Part shown: one piece after another, positions 6,733 through 12,934 of the stretch
Layout: the number at the start of each line of letters is the position of its first letter
Numbering within the stretch: position 1 is the stretch's first letter
Assembly (NCBI GenBank): GCA_029880775.1
Contig: JAOUNV010000008.1
Coordinates: 1 to 12,934, forward strand
Reading direction: 5' to 3'
DNA length: 12,934 nucleotides
From: Nitrospinota bacterium
GTDB taxonomy: Bacteria; Nitrospinota_A; UBA7883
The notes under the pieces: model-generated
What the model was told of the DNA's origin: nothing
Databases searched by the model: none
What the model saw: the letters and a program-made list of their open reading frames with translations, nothing else
Program-made: the position numbers and the translations under genes

Positions 6733-8145
6733 ATGGCCCCCAGAAAACCCAGCCCCAAAAACAGCGCGACCAACTCAAAAAAAGCCGCAGAGCCTGCCGT
6801 TGCGGTGGAAGTGGAAGAGGACAACATCCCTGACCCGGAAAGCGCCGCTGAAACCAAAGAGGATTCCGCCTCTGCTTCCGCCACCCTGGATATCTCCCTG
6901 GATATCAGTAGGCTTAAAGAAAAGACGATCAACGAGCTTTTCGAGATTGCCTCCGCGCTCAATATAGAGGGGATCCGCGGCATGCGAAAACAGGAGCTGA
7001 TGTTCAAGATTCTTGAGTCCCAGACGTTAAAGGAAGGGCAGATTTTCGGCGAGGGAGTGCTGGAGATTCTCCCGGATGGTTTCGGGTTCTTGCGCAGCCC
7101 ATCGTTCAACTATCTGCCAGGTCCCGACGACATATACGTTTCCCCATCCCAGATTCGCAAGTTCGATCTTCACACGGGAGACACCATCTCCGGCCAGATC
7201 CGCGCGCCAAAGGAGAACGAGCGTTATTTTGCGTTGCTGAAAGTGGAAACTGTCAACTATGACAATCCCGACGCCCAGCGCGACAAAATCCTGTTCGACA
7301 ACCTGACTCCACTGTATCCGAACCAACGGCTCACCATGGAGTCTTCGACGGAAAACATCACAAGCCGGGTGCTGGACCTGATAAGCCCCATAGGTAAAGG
7401 CCAGCGGGCCCTGATTGTTTCGCCACCCAGAGCGGGTAAAACAATGGTAATGCAATCAGTGGCCAATTCCATCACCCAAAACCACCCGGAGGCTTATCTG
7501 ATCGTGCTGTTGATCGACGAGCGGCCGGAGGAGGTGACCGATATGGAGCGTAGCGTGGACGGAGAAGTGGTCTCCTCCACTTTCGACGAACCGGCCAGCC
7601 GCCATGTGCAGGTGGCGGAGATGGTTATAGAAAAGGCAAAACGCCTGGTGGAGCATAGACGCGATGTGGTGATCCTGCTAGACTCCATCACCAGGCTGGC
7701 CCGGGCGTATAACACCATAGCCCCACCCTCTGGCAAGGTGCTCTCCGGCGGTGTGGACTCCAACGCCCTGCAGCGGCCAAAGCGCTTTTTCGGCGCGGCC
7801 CGAAACCTTGAGGAGGGAGGCTCGTTGACCATCGTCGCCACGGCGCTGGTGGACACCGGCTCGCGTATGGACGATGTCATATTCGAGGAGTTCAAAGGGA
7901 CAGGCAACATGGAGCTGCATCTGGATCGGCGCCTGGCGGACCGCAGGGTGTTCCCCGCCATAGACATCACCAGGACCGGTACCCGCAAAGAAGAGCTGCT
8001 TATTGAGGATGTGGATCTCAAACGAATCTGGATCCTTCGCAAGGTTCTCCAGCCGATGGACCCGGTGGAGGCGATGGAGCTTTTGAGGGACAAAATGCGG
8101 GCCACGAAAACGAACAAGAAATTTTTAGAGTCGATGAACGCTTAA
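6733..8145 (+). CDS. rho: Transcription termination factor Rho
   Basis: Hexameric RNA-dependent ATPase and translocase that ends transcription at factor-dependent sites. The protein is 470 residues against about 419 in E. coli; the extra length is an N-terminal Lys/Ala/Glu/Ser-rich stretch (residues 1-50). The conserved order follows: Rho N-terminal helical domain (about 60-97), cold-shock-like RNA-binding domain with DGFGFLR (115-121), Walker A PPRAGKT (231-237), Walker B DVVILLDS (311-318), Q-loop region LSGGVDSNALQRPKRFFGAARN (337-358) and R-loop KGTGNMEL (388-395). It appears fully functional. The chosen ATG lacks a clear Shine-Dalgarno sequence; a later ATG would remove conserved sequence, so the start is kept. 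It is the first gene of the rho-rpmE-prfA-prmC-murA cluster, diverges from aclB across 786 bp, and may be autoregulated through its leader. Confidence 0.98.
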   Translation: MAPRKPSPKNSATNSKKAAEPAVAVEVEEDNIPDPESAAETKEDSASASATLDISLDISRLKEKTINELFEIASALNIEGIRGMRKQELMFKILESQTLKEGQIFGEGVLEILPDGFGFLRSPSFNYLPGPDDIYVSPSQIRKFDLHTGDTISGQIRAPKENERYFALLKVETVNYDNPDAQRDKILFDNLTPLYPNQRLTMESSTENITSRVLDLISPIGKGQRALIVSPPRAGKTMVMQSVANSITQNHPEAYLIVLLIDERPEEVTDMERSVDGEVVSSTFDEPASRHVQVAEMVIEKAKRLVEHRRDVVILLDSITRLARAYNTIAPPSGKVLSGGVDSNALQRPKRFFGAARNLEEGGSLTIVATALVDTGSRMDDVIFEEFKGTGNMELHLDRRLADRRVFPAIDITRTGTRKEELLIEDVDLKRIWILRKVLQPMDPVEAMELLRDKMRATKTNKKFLESMNA

Positions 8146-8170
8146 CATGTGGAAGAAAATAATGTATAAT
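8142..8170 (+). promoter_or_regulatory. Strong sigma70-type promoter for rpmE, overlapping the rho stop codon
   Basis: TTAACA (8142-8147, five of six -35 matches) is followed after 17 bases by TATAAT (8165-8170, perfect -10). The -35 box contains the rho TAA stop (8143-8145). Transcription would begin near 8177, giving a leader of about 29 nt before the rpmE ATG. It would let rpmE, prfA, prmC and murA be expressed separately from rho. Confidence 0.75.
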
Positions 8171-8205
8171 CCACGTTTTGGAAAAATCCCATTGCTGGTC
8201 TGACG

Positions 8206-8427
8206 ATGAAAACGAATATACACCCTGATTACATTGAATGTGCCATCACCTGCGCTTGTGGCGCCAAGGTGGAGACCCGTGGCGTGCAGCCGGAAATGCA
8301 CCTGGAAATTTGCAGCCAGTGCCATCCTTTCTTTACCGGAAAGCAGAGGCTGGTGGATTCCGCCGGCCGGATTGAAAAATTCGAGCGCAAGTACGGAAAA
8401 AAGGGCGACAGCGCCCAGGTCGGCTGA
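8206..8427 (+). CDS. rpmE: Large ribosomal subunit protein bL31, zinc-binding form
   Basis: Ribosomal protein bL31, 73 residues, close to the usual 66-75. It sits at the intersubunit bridge on the central protuberance of the 50S subunit. The N-terminus MKTNIHP and the SQCHPFFTGKQR block (residues 37-48) identify the family. Cys16, Cys18, Cys36 and Cys39 make the four-cysteine zinc site, so this is the C+ (zinc-containing) paralogue that also acts as a zinc reserve in some bacteria. The ATG has no strong Shine-Dalgarno sequence, but the conserved N-terminus fixes it. It has its own consensus promoter at the end of rho and is followed 45 bp later by prfA. The rho-rpmE-prfA order is common in bacteria. 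Confidence 0.97.
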   Translation: MKTNIHPDYIECAITCACGAKVETRGVQPEMHLEICSQCHPFFTGKQRLVDSAGRIEKFERKYGKKGDSAQVG

Positions 8428-8472
8428 CCTGTCCCCACCCGCGCGTATCCGCGTTATAGCGGCGATTGACGT

Positions 8473-9546
8473 ATGAACTCTATTCTTGGCAAGTACAAGG
8501 CTCGAAGCGAGGAAATCAACCGCCTGATCAGCGATCCTGCGACCTTGGCGGACCGGGAGCTGTATGAAAAGCTGACCCGCGAACTCTCCGAAATCCGCCC
8601 AGTGACGGAAGCCGCCATCGAATATGGCAAGGTGGAAGTGGAGCTTGGGGAAGCCGAGGCGATGCTCGATGACAGGGAAGCGGACGAGGAAATGCGGGAG
8701 ATGGCCCGCCATGAGCGAGACCTGCTCAAAGAACGCCTGGAGACCATAAATCACAAAATCCGCCTTTTGCTGATCCCAAAGGATCCCAACGACGGAAAAA
8801 ATGTCATTCTGGAAATCCGCGCCGGCACAGGAGGGGAGGAGGCCAGCCTGTTCGCCGCGGACCTGTTCCGAATGTACACCCGATACGCTGAGCGGAGAAA
8901 GTGGAAAACGGAGCTTATGAGCTGCAGCGAATCGGGCAAGGGGGGATACAAGGAGGTCATAGCCATGATCGTCGGCAGGGATGTCTATTCCTCCATGAAA
9001 TACGAAAGCGGCGTCCACAGGGTGCAGCGAGTGCCGGAGACGGAAGCCGCCGGAAGAATACACACCTCCACCTGCACCGTGGCCATTATGCCGGAGGCTC
9101 AGGAGGTGGATGTGAAGCTGGATCCAAACGAAATCAGGATCGATGTGTATCGCTCCTCCGGCCATGGGGGGCAGTCGGTGAACACCACAGACTCTGCGGT
9201 GCGGATCACTCACCTGCCCACGGGGGTGATGGTGGCCATGCAGGACGAGAAAAGCCAGCTTAAAAATAAAGTCAAGGCGATGAAGGTGCTGATCACCAGG
9301 ATCAAGGATATCAAGGAGCGCGAGGAGGCGCAAAAACGCGCGGCTCAACGCAAAAGCCAGGTGGGCGCCGGCGACAGAAGCGAGAGGATACGGACATATA
9401 ACTTCCCTCAGGGTAGAATAACGGATCACCGGATTAACCTGACTTTATACAAAATGCAGAGCATCATGGATGGCGAGCTTTACGAGTTTTCCGATGCGCT
9501 GAGCCTGGCGGCCCAGGAAGAGGCGATGGGTAAGGGGGCGGCGTGA
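8473..9546 (+). CDS. prfA: Peptide chain release factor 1 (RF1)
   Basis: RF1, 357 residues (typical about 360), recognises UAA and UAG stop codons in the ribosomal A site and triggers release of the nascent protein. The codon-recognition tripeptide is Pro-Glu-Thr at 188-190 within RVPETEAAGRIHTST, the PxT form of RF1 rather than the SPF of RF2. The catalytic GGQ is at 232-234 in SSGHGGQSVNTTDSAVR. The N-terminal coiled-coil domain occupies about residues 1-100. The start ATG follows rpmE by 45 bp and has no clear Shine-Dalgarno sequence. The 3' end overlaps prmC in a GTGA, so the gene for RF1 is directly coupled to the gene for the enzyme that methylates Gln234. Confidence 0.98.
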   Translation: MNSILGKYKARSEEINRLISDPATLADRELYEKLTRELSEIRPVTEAAIEYGKVEVELGEAEAMLDDREADEEMREMARHERDLLKERLETINHKIRLLLIPKDPNDGKNVILEIRAGTGGEEASLFAADLFRMYTRYAERRKWKTELMSCSESGKGGYKEVIAMIVGRDVYSSMKYESGVHRVQRVPETEAAGRIHTSTCTVAIMPEAQEVDVKLDPNEIRIDVYRSSGHGGQSVNTTDSAVRITHLPTGVMVAMQDEKSQLKNKVKAMKVLITRIKDIKEREEAQKRAAQRKSQVGAGDRSERIRTYNFPQGRITDHRINLTLYKMQSIMDGELYEFSDALSLAAQEEAMGKGAA

Positions 9547-10418
9547 TCGCCGAAACCTCTGTAAAGGCTCCTTTGAATATTCGTCAGGCGGGCGCTTTTG
9601 GCGCCGATATGTTGGCCGCATCTGGCTCCCCCTCTCCCTGGCTCGATTGTCAGCTGCTTTTAGCCAAGTCCATGGGCGCTACCAGAGAACGGCTGATGGC
9701 CCACCCGTTCGACAATATCACCGAATCTCAATGGCTTTACTTCCAAAGCTGCCTGACGCGTCGTGAGCAGGGAGAACCGATAGCCTATATCCTGGGCGAA
9801 AGAGAGTTCTACGGGCTTTCGTTTCGGGTGGACTCCAGGGTTCTGGTCCCCCGGCCGGAGACGGAAACATTGGTGGATCGGGCGCTGGAGTTGGCAGGGC
9901 AGGAAGCCGCTGTCCTGGAGATCGGGACCGGCTCCGGATGCGTGGCTGTGGCCATGGCGATAGCCCGGCCTGGGTGGGAAATCACCGCCACCGATATCAG
10001 CGAACACGCCCTGGAAGTGGCGCGGGAAAACGCAAAAATCCATGGAGTGGATGACAGAATCAGTTTTCTCCATGCCGATATGTACCCGGAAGGGAAGGGC
10101 AGGTTCGATCTGCTGGTGTCCAATCCGCCATATGTATCAGGAGTGGAAACCGTGGAGGCTTCGGTCCACAAGTACGAGCCGCATATGGCGCTCTATTCGG
10201 AGGACAATGGATTGGCCATAACAGCGAAGATCATAAGCCTTGCCCCCTCCCGTCTGACAGATGGAGGGGCGATGGCGCTGGAGACTGGCCTGGGGATGTC
10301 GGCTCGAGTGGCCGCAGCCTGCCAGGAGACCGGTTTTTTCATGTCAACTATCGCGACGAAGGACATCTACGGAGTGGACCGGGTGGTGTCCGCATTGGGG
10401 CCTGAGTGGACAAAATAG
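9543..10418 (+). CDS. prmC: Release factor glutamine methyltransferase PrmC (HemK)
   Basis: SAM-dependent N5-glutamine methyltransferase that modifies the GGQ glutamine of RF1 and RF2, raising release efficiency. It has 291 residues, near the usual 275-290. The N-terminal helical domain (about 1-85) binds the release factor. The Rossmann methyltransferase domain holds LEIGTGSG (125-132) for SAM and the catalytic SNPPYVSG (193-200, with NPPY at 194-197). The start is GTG at 9543, overlapping the prfA TGA by four bases (GTGA), with TAAGGGGG upstream inside prfA as the ribosome-binding site. The 3' end overlaps murA by 13 bp. This arrangement couples the modifying enzyme to its substrate RF1. 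Confidence 0.96.
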   Translation: MIAETSVKAPLNIRQAGAFGADMLAASGSPSPWLDCQLLLAKSMGATRERLMAHPFDNITESQWLYFQSCLTRREQGEPIAYILGEREFYGLSFRVDSRVLVPRPETETLVDRALELAGQEAAVLEIGTGSGCVAVAMAIARPGWEITATDISEHALEVARENAKIHGVDDRISFLHADMYPEGKGRFDLLVSNPPYVSGVETVEASVHKYEPHMALYSEDNGLAITAKIISLAPSRLTDGGAMALETGLGMSARVAAACQETGFFMSTIATKDIYGVDRVVSALGPEWTK

Positions 10419-11665
10419 TTATAGAGGGTGGCATTCCACTCCATGGGACAGTGCGCATCTCCGGGGCCAAGAACGCGGCCCTTCCCATATTCGCCGCCAC
10501 GCTGATCACCGGCGGAGTGTATCGCATAACAAATGTTCCGGCTCTGCGCGATGTGGCCACTATCGCAAGCTTGCTGACCGAACTGGGCGCAAAGGTGGAG
10601 AACCCATCCTCCGGAGTCTACACGGTGGATACCCGTGAAGCGATGGGGCGAGAGGCCACCTATGAGCTGGTGAAGACCATGCGCGCCTCCTGCCTGGTGT
10701 TAGGTCCACTGCTAGCCCGGTTCGGCAGTGCGAAAGTCAGCTTGCCGGGAGGATGCGCCATCGGCGAGCGCCCCATAGACCTGCACCTGAAAGGCTTGGC
10801 CGCCCTGGGGGCAAGGATAAACCTGGATCATGGCTATGTGGCGGTGGACGCCTCCGGTGGCTTGAAGGGAACCAGGATCACCATGGATCTGGTGACCGTG
10901 ACCGGGGTCATGAACATAATGATGGCGGCTACCAGAGCCAAGGGAACCACTGTGATAGAAAACGCCGCCCGGGAGCCGGAAGTGGTGGCCCTGGCGGATT
11001 TTCTGAACTCTATGGGAGCGCGAATTACCGGGGCGGGGACGGCGGAGATAAAAGTGGAAGGGGTGGAAGAGCTCCACTCCGCGGATGTGGAGGTGATCCC
11101 GGACAGGATAGAGGCGGGGACATATCTGGTGGCGGGCGCCATCACAGGTGGAGCCGTAGACCTGGAAGGGATCGTCCCTGCGCATCTGGCCAATATCGTG
11201 GATAAGCTGCGCGAGTGTGGATGTGATATAAAGGAAAACGTGAGCGGTGTTTCCCTAAAGGCGCCAGAGGAGATACAGCCGACCCGGGTGACCACCTCGC
11301 CATACCCGGGATTCCCCACGGACATGCAGGCCCAGATCATGGCGTTACTGACCCTGGCCCAGGGCGCATCTGTGATAGTGGAGACCATATTCGAGAACCG
11401 TTTCATGCATGTGGCGGAACTGCGGCGCATGGGAGCAGACATCACAGTGGTGGGAAACACCTCCACCGTCAAAGGTGTAAAAGGCCTCTCCGGGGCGCCA
11501 CTTATGGCCACGGATCTTCGCGCCTCCGCCTCTCTGGTATTAGCTGGCCTGGCCGCGTCGGGAACCTCCACCATAGCCCGGGTATACCATCTGGATCGTG
11601 GTTATGAAAAGATCGAGGAAAAGCTCAAGGGGCTGGGCGCCGTGATCTATCGGGAGAAGGCATGA
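10406..11665 (+). CDS. murA: UDP-N-acetylglucosamine 1-carboxyvinyltransferase MurA
   Basis: Cytoplasmic enzyme of the first committed step of peptidoglycan synthesis, transferring enolpyruvate from PEP to UDP-GlcNAc. The length, 419 residues, equals the E. coli enzyme. SGAKNAALPI (19-28) contains the Lys22-Asn23 pair. The active-site Cys117 lies in LPGGCAIGERP, the Cys-containing form, which in this family is the target of fosfomycin; Asp-containing resistant forms are excluded. FPTDMQAQ (303-310) carries the catalytic Asp306, and the C-terminus has ATDLRASASLVLAG and the HLDRGYEKIEEKL motif. The start is a GTG at 10406, overlapping prmC by 13 bp, with a GGGG just upstream; the protein begins MDKIVIEGG like its homologues. 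It is the last gene of the cluster, with no clear terminator after it. Confidence 0.98.
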   Translation: MDKIVIEGGIPLHGTVRISGAKNAALPIFAATLITGGVYRITNVPALRDVATIASLLTELGAKVENPSSGVYTVDTREAMGREATYELVKTMRASCLVLGPLLARFGSAKVSLPGGCAIGERPIDLHLKGLAALGARINLDHGYVAVDASGGLKGTRITMDLVTVTGVMNIMMAATRAKGTTVIENAAREPEVVALADFLNSMGARITGAGTAEIKVEGVEELHSADVEVIPDRIEAGTYLVAGAITGGAVDLEGIVPAHLANIVDKLRECGCDIKENVSGVSLKAPEEIQPTRVTTSPYPGFPTDMQAQIMALLTLAQGASVIVETIFENRFMHVAELRRMGADITVVGNTSTVKGVKGLSGAPLMATDLRASASLVLAGLAASGTSTIARVYHLDRGYEKIEEKLKGLGAVIYREKA

Positions 11666-11703
11666 CTTTTGGCTACAAGCCGCCGCTGGGGGCCGGATTG
11701 CTC

Positions 11704-11731
11704 TTGACTTATTACATATCAATGATATAGT
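11704..11731 (+). promoter_or_regulatory. Strong extended -10 promoter of the bactofilin gene
   Basis: TTGACT (11704-11709) is separated by 16 bases from TATAGT (11726-11731), with an extended -10 TGA directly before it (11723-11725). The start site would be near 11738. A 13-bp odd palindrome, ATATCA-A-TGATAT (11716-11728), lies in the spacer and runs into the -10 box, which could be an operator or chance AT-rich symmetry. Confidence 0.75.
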
Positions 11732-11780
11732 GAAACATTAGCTTCGGGATATATAAGCTTTTTTCCAAGGATTGATTCCA

Positions 11781-12275
11781 ATGAGCGATGAAAAGCTGGA
11801 CTCCTTTTTCAGCGAGGGGACGGTTTTGCGTGGAACTTTGAAGTTCAAGGGGATATTGCGTTTCGATGGTGATTTCGAAGGCTCCATCCAGAGCCCGGAC
11901 ACTCTGATTGTCGGTGAGACCGGAAAAGTGCGGGCGGACATCAAGTCTGGCAAGCTGTTCAACTTCGGCGATGTACATGGGGATGTGAAGGCGGAATACA
12001 AGATACACCTATACGCCAAGAGTAACCTGAAAGGCGACATAGAGGCGCCCTTCGTGGTGATGGACGAGACATGCCACTTCGAGGGTGGATGCAAAATGCC
12101 GCCTCCGCCAAAGAACATGCCGCAGGATAAAGAACCAGACGCCAAGAAGCAGGCGCCTCCGGTCAAAACAGTGGAAATGCCGAAGGCGCCCGCCACGCCA
12201 GAGGTCAAGAAGAGTGGAGGTTGGTTTGGGCTGATCCTCTGGATGGTGTCGCTTTTCGCCTCCAAGGGCGCCTAA
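11781..12275 (+). CDS. Bactofilin family cytoskeletal protein with C-terminal hydrophobic segment
   Basis: Polymer-forming bactofilin (DUF583 family), 164 residues. Bactofilins form nucleotide-independent filaments of stacked right-handed beta-helices and place cell-wall enzymes or polar complexes. Residues 10-106 are the core, with short repeating strands such as LRGTLKFKGILRFDGDFEGSI and SNLKGDIEAPFVV. Residues 107-145 are a Pro/Lys-rich linker. Residues 147-160 (GWFGLILWMVSLFA) are strongly hydrophobic and aromatic at the extreme C-terminus, perhaps a membrane anchor; in studied bactofilins membrane targeting is usually N-terminal. The ATG at 11781 is preferred over an in-frame TTG at 11772 because AAGGA (11767-11771) sits nine bases ahead of the ATG and overlaps the TTG site. 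It has its own promoter and lies after murA, which fits a role in cell shape or wall growth. Confidence 0.9.
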   Translation: MSDEKLDSFFSEGTVLRGTLKFKGILRFDGDFEGSIQSPDTLIVGETGKVRADIKSGKLFNFGDVHGDVKAEYKIHLYAKSNLKGDIEAPFVVMDETCHFEGGCKMPPPPKNMPQDKEPDAKKQAPPVKTVEMPKAPATPEVKKSGGWFGLILWMVSLFASKGA

Positions 12276-12377
12276 ATCAGGGCGCCTAACCGCCAGTCAA
12301 GCGCATAAGCGCCAGGCGCCTTTGCCAGCATGACATGCGCTGGCCTGTCACCGGGGAGGGCAGGGGCTCTTTCGCTG
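12276..12377. other. Convergent intergenic region with repeated GGCGCCT and a GCCAGC/GCTGGC hairpin
   Basis: This region lies between the convergent bactofilin gene and the 12378 gene. Three copies of GGCGCCT lie near 12268, 12282 and 12315, the first within the end of the bactofilin gene. A 6-bp stem, GCCAGC (12324-12329) with GCTGGC (12339-12344), could form on either strand. No T tract follows, so no confident terminator can be called. Confidence 0.4.
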
Positions 12378-12934
12378 TTACCGCCTTGGCTTCGGCATCC
12401 GCTCCACCAGGAAGTCCGCCCCCACGCCAGATAGCGCGTCCGCCGTTTGCCACGTCATTGCTCCCTTGAAGAATATCCGCCACTGGACCAGATCCTCAAA
12501 GAGCGATCTCTGCATCTTGTCAAACTTGCCAGCCCAGACGATTCCGCTCCTGGCTGGGTCGAACACCACTACCCCGAAAGATACATGGGCAGGCTTGTCC
12601 GCGGAGTACTTTCCGCCCACAAGCTCCTCGAATCGAGCCACGCATCCCATCACCACCGCATCGGCGCCCGTGACTTTGGCGACGCTGGTCGCCAGGCTGA
12701 CGCCGTTGGCGATACGGTCAGGCTCGTTGGTGTTCAGGTAGGCCTTTCTGACCGCGCTTCTTTCCGTCAGTGGAAAGTCGGCCTGGGCCATCGCCAGGTG
12801 GATATGATCCGCCACGGTCTCCCCCGAGCCTGCTTCCACATCTCCTTTGTGGAGTGGCAATCGCGCCACGGAGCAGATGCTCGCTTCGCCACTGGGCGCT
12901 CCCTCCAGGAAATCGAGAACGGCGAACCGGGTAT
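12378..12934 (-). CDS. Uncharacterised envelope protein, CsgG/TolB-N-like fold suspected (5' truncated)
   Basis: The frame is open from the TAA at 12378-12380 to the right edge, giving at least 184 residues; the N-terminus, including any signal peptide, lies outside the window. A GTG at 12869 is not the start, because coding-like sequence (RFAVLDFLEGAPSGEAS) continues upstream. The pattern fits envelope proteins with a CsgG, LpoB or TolB-N-like alpha/beta fold: a first strand FAVLDF, then VADHIHLAMAQADFPLTERSAVRKAY, a GADAVVMGCVARFEE strand, SFGVVVFDPARSGIVWAG and a C-terminal TADALSGVGADFLVERMP helix. Such proteins are often lipoproteins in outer-membrane assembly or secretion, but the function here is unknown. 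The gene converges on the bactofilin gene. The fold assignment is from pattern only and is uncertain. Confidence 0.7.
   Translation of the reverse strand, partial: TRFAVLDFLEGAPSGEASICSVARLPLHKGDVEAGSGETVADHIHLAMAQADFPLTERSAVRKAYLNTNEPDRIANGVSLATSVAKVTGADAVVMGCVARFEELVGGKYSADKPAHVSFGVVVFDPARSGIVWAGKFDKMQRSLFEDLVQWRIFFKGAMTWQTADALSGVGADFLVERMPKPRR

Noticed and set aside
8125..9429. 434-codon open frame on the minus strand opposite prfA
   Set aside because: It lies antisense to well-conserved RF1 and L31 genes, its protein shows no recognisable family and is rich in His/Phe/Leu runs typical of shadow frames in GC-rich DNA.
11772..11780. Alternative TTG start for the bactofilin gene
   Set aside because: The TTG directly abuts the AAGGA ribosome-binding site, leaving no spacing; the ATG at 11781 has ideal spacing.
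12324..12344. GCCAGC/GCTGGC hairpin as a terminator between convergent genes
   Set aside because: No T tract follows on either strand.

Overview
This is chromosomal DNA of moderate to high GC from a Gram-negative bacterium with an outer membrane. The strongest metabolic clue is a complete aclB-aclA pair for two-subunit ATP-citrate lyase, the citrate-cleaving enzyme of the reductive TCA cycle, so the organism probably fixes CO2 autotrophically. Combined with a BcsC-type export barrel, a Ser/Thr kinase-cyclase fusion, a bactofilin and a rho-rpmE-prfA-prmC-murA cluster, this fits a lineage such as Nitrospinota, Nitrospirota or a delta-proteobacteria-like group. The lineage is an inference; no rRNA marker is present.

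Layout. Positions 1-647 (+): 3' end of a BcsC-like outer-membrane barrel gene. Positions 667-2661 (-): membrane-anchored Ser/Thr kinase fused to a class III nucleotide cyclase, convergent with the barrel gene. Positions 2848-2881: a clear intrinsic terminator for the minus-strand operon aclB (4750-5946) and aclA (2910-4739). Positions 5947-6732: a 786-bp divergent control region. It holds a good aclB promoter with a perfect palindrome over its -35 box, further inverted repeats, a tentative rho promoter and a hairpin just ahead of rho. Positions 6733-11665 (+): rho, rpmE, prfA, prmC and murA, tightly packed, the last three with overlapping ends. Positions 11781-12275 (+): a bactofilin with its own strong promoter. 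Positions 12378-12934 (-): a partial uncharacterised envelope protein that runs off the window.

Functional themes. AclBA cleaves citrate to acetyl-CoA and oxaloacetate. Rho, L31, RF1 and PrmC form a transcription and translation termination block: PrmC methylates the GGQ glutamine of RF1 made by the gene just upstream. MurA and the bactofilin concern the cell wall and cell shape. The kinase-cyclase probably links protein phosphorylation to cAMP signalling.

I found no mobile element, CRISPR array, tRNA or rRNA, and nothing that is clearly a new multi-gene system. The least explained parts are the aclB-rho intergenic region with its palindromes, the kinase-cyclase with its repeated TQ and PSSG motifs, the C-terminal hydrophobic segment of the bactofilin, and an apparent excess of the hexamer GGCGCC across the window.
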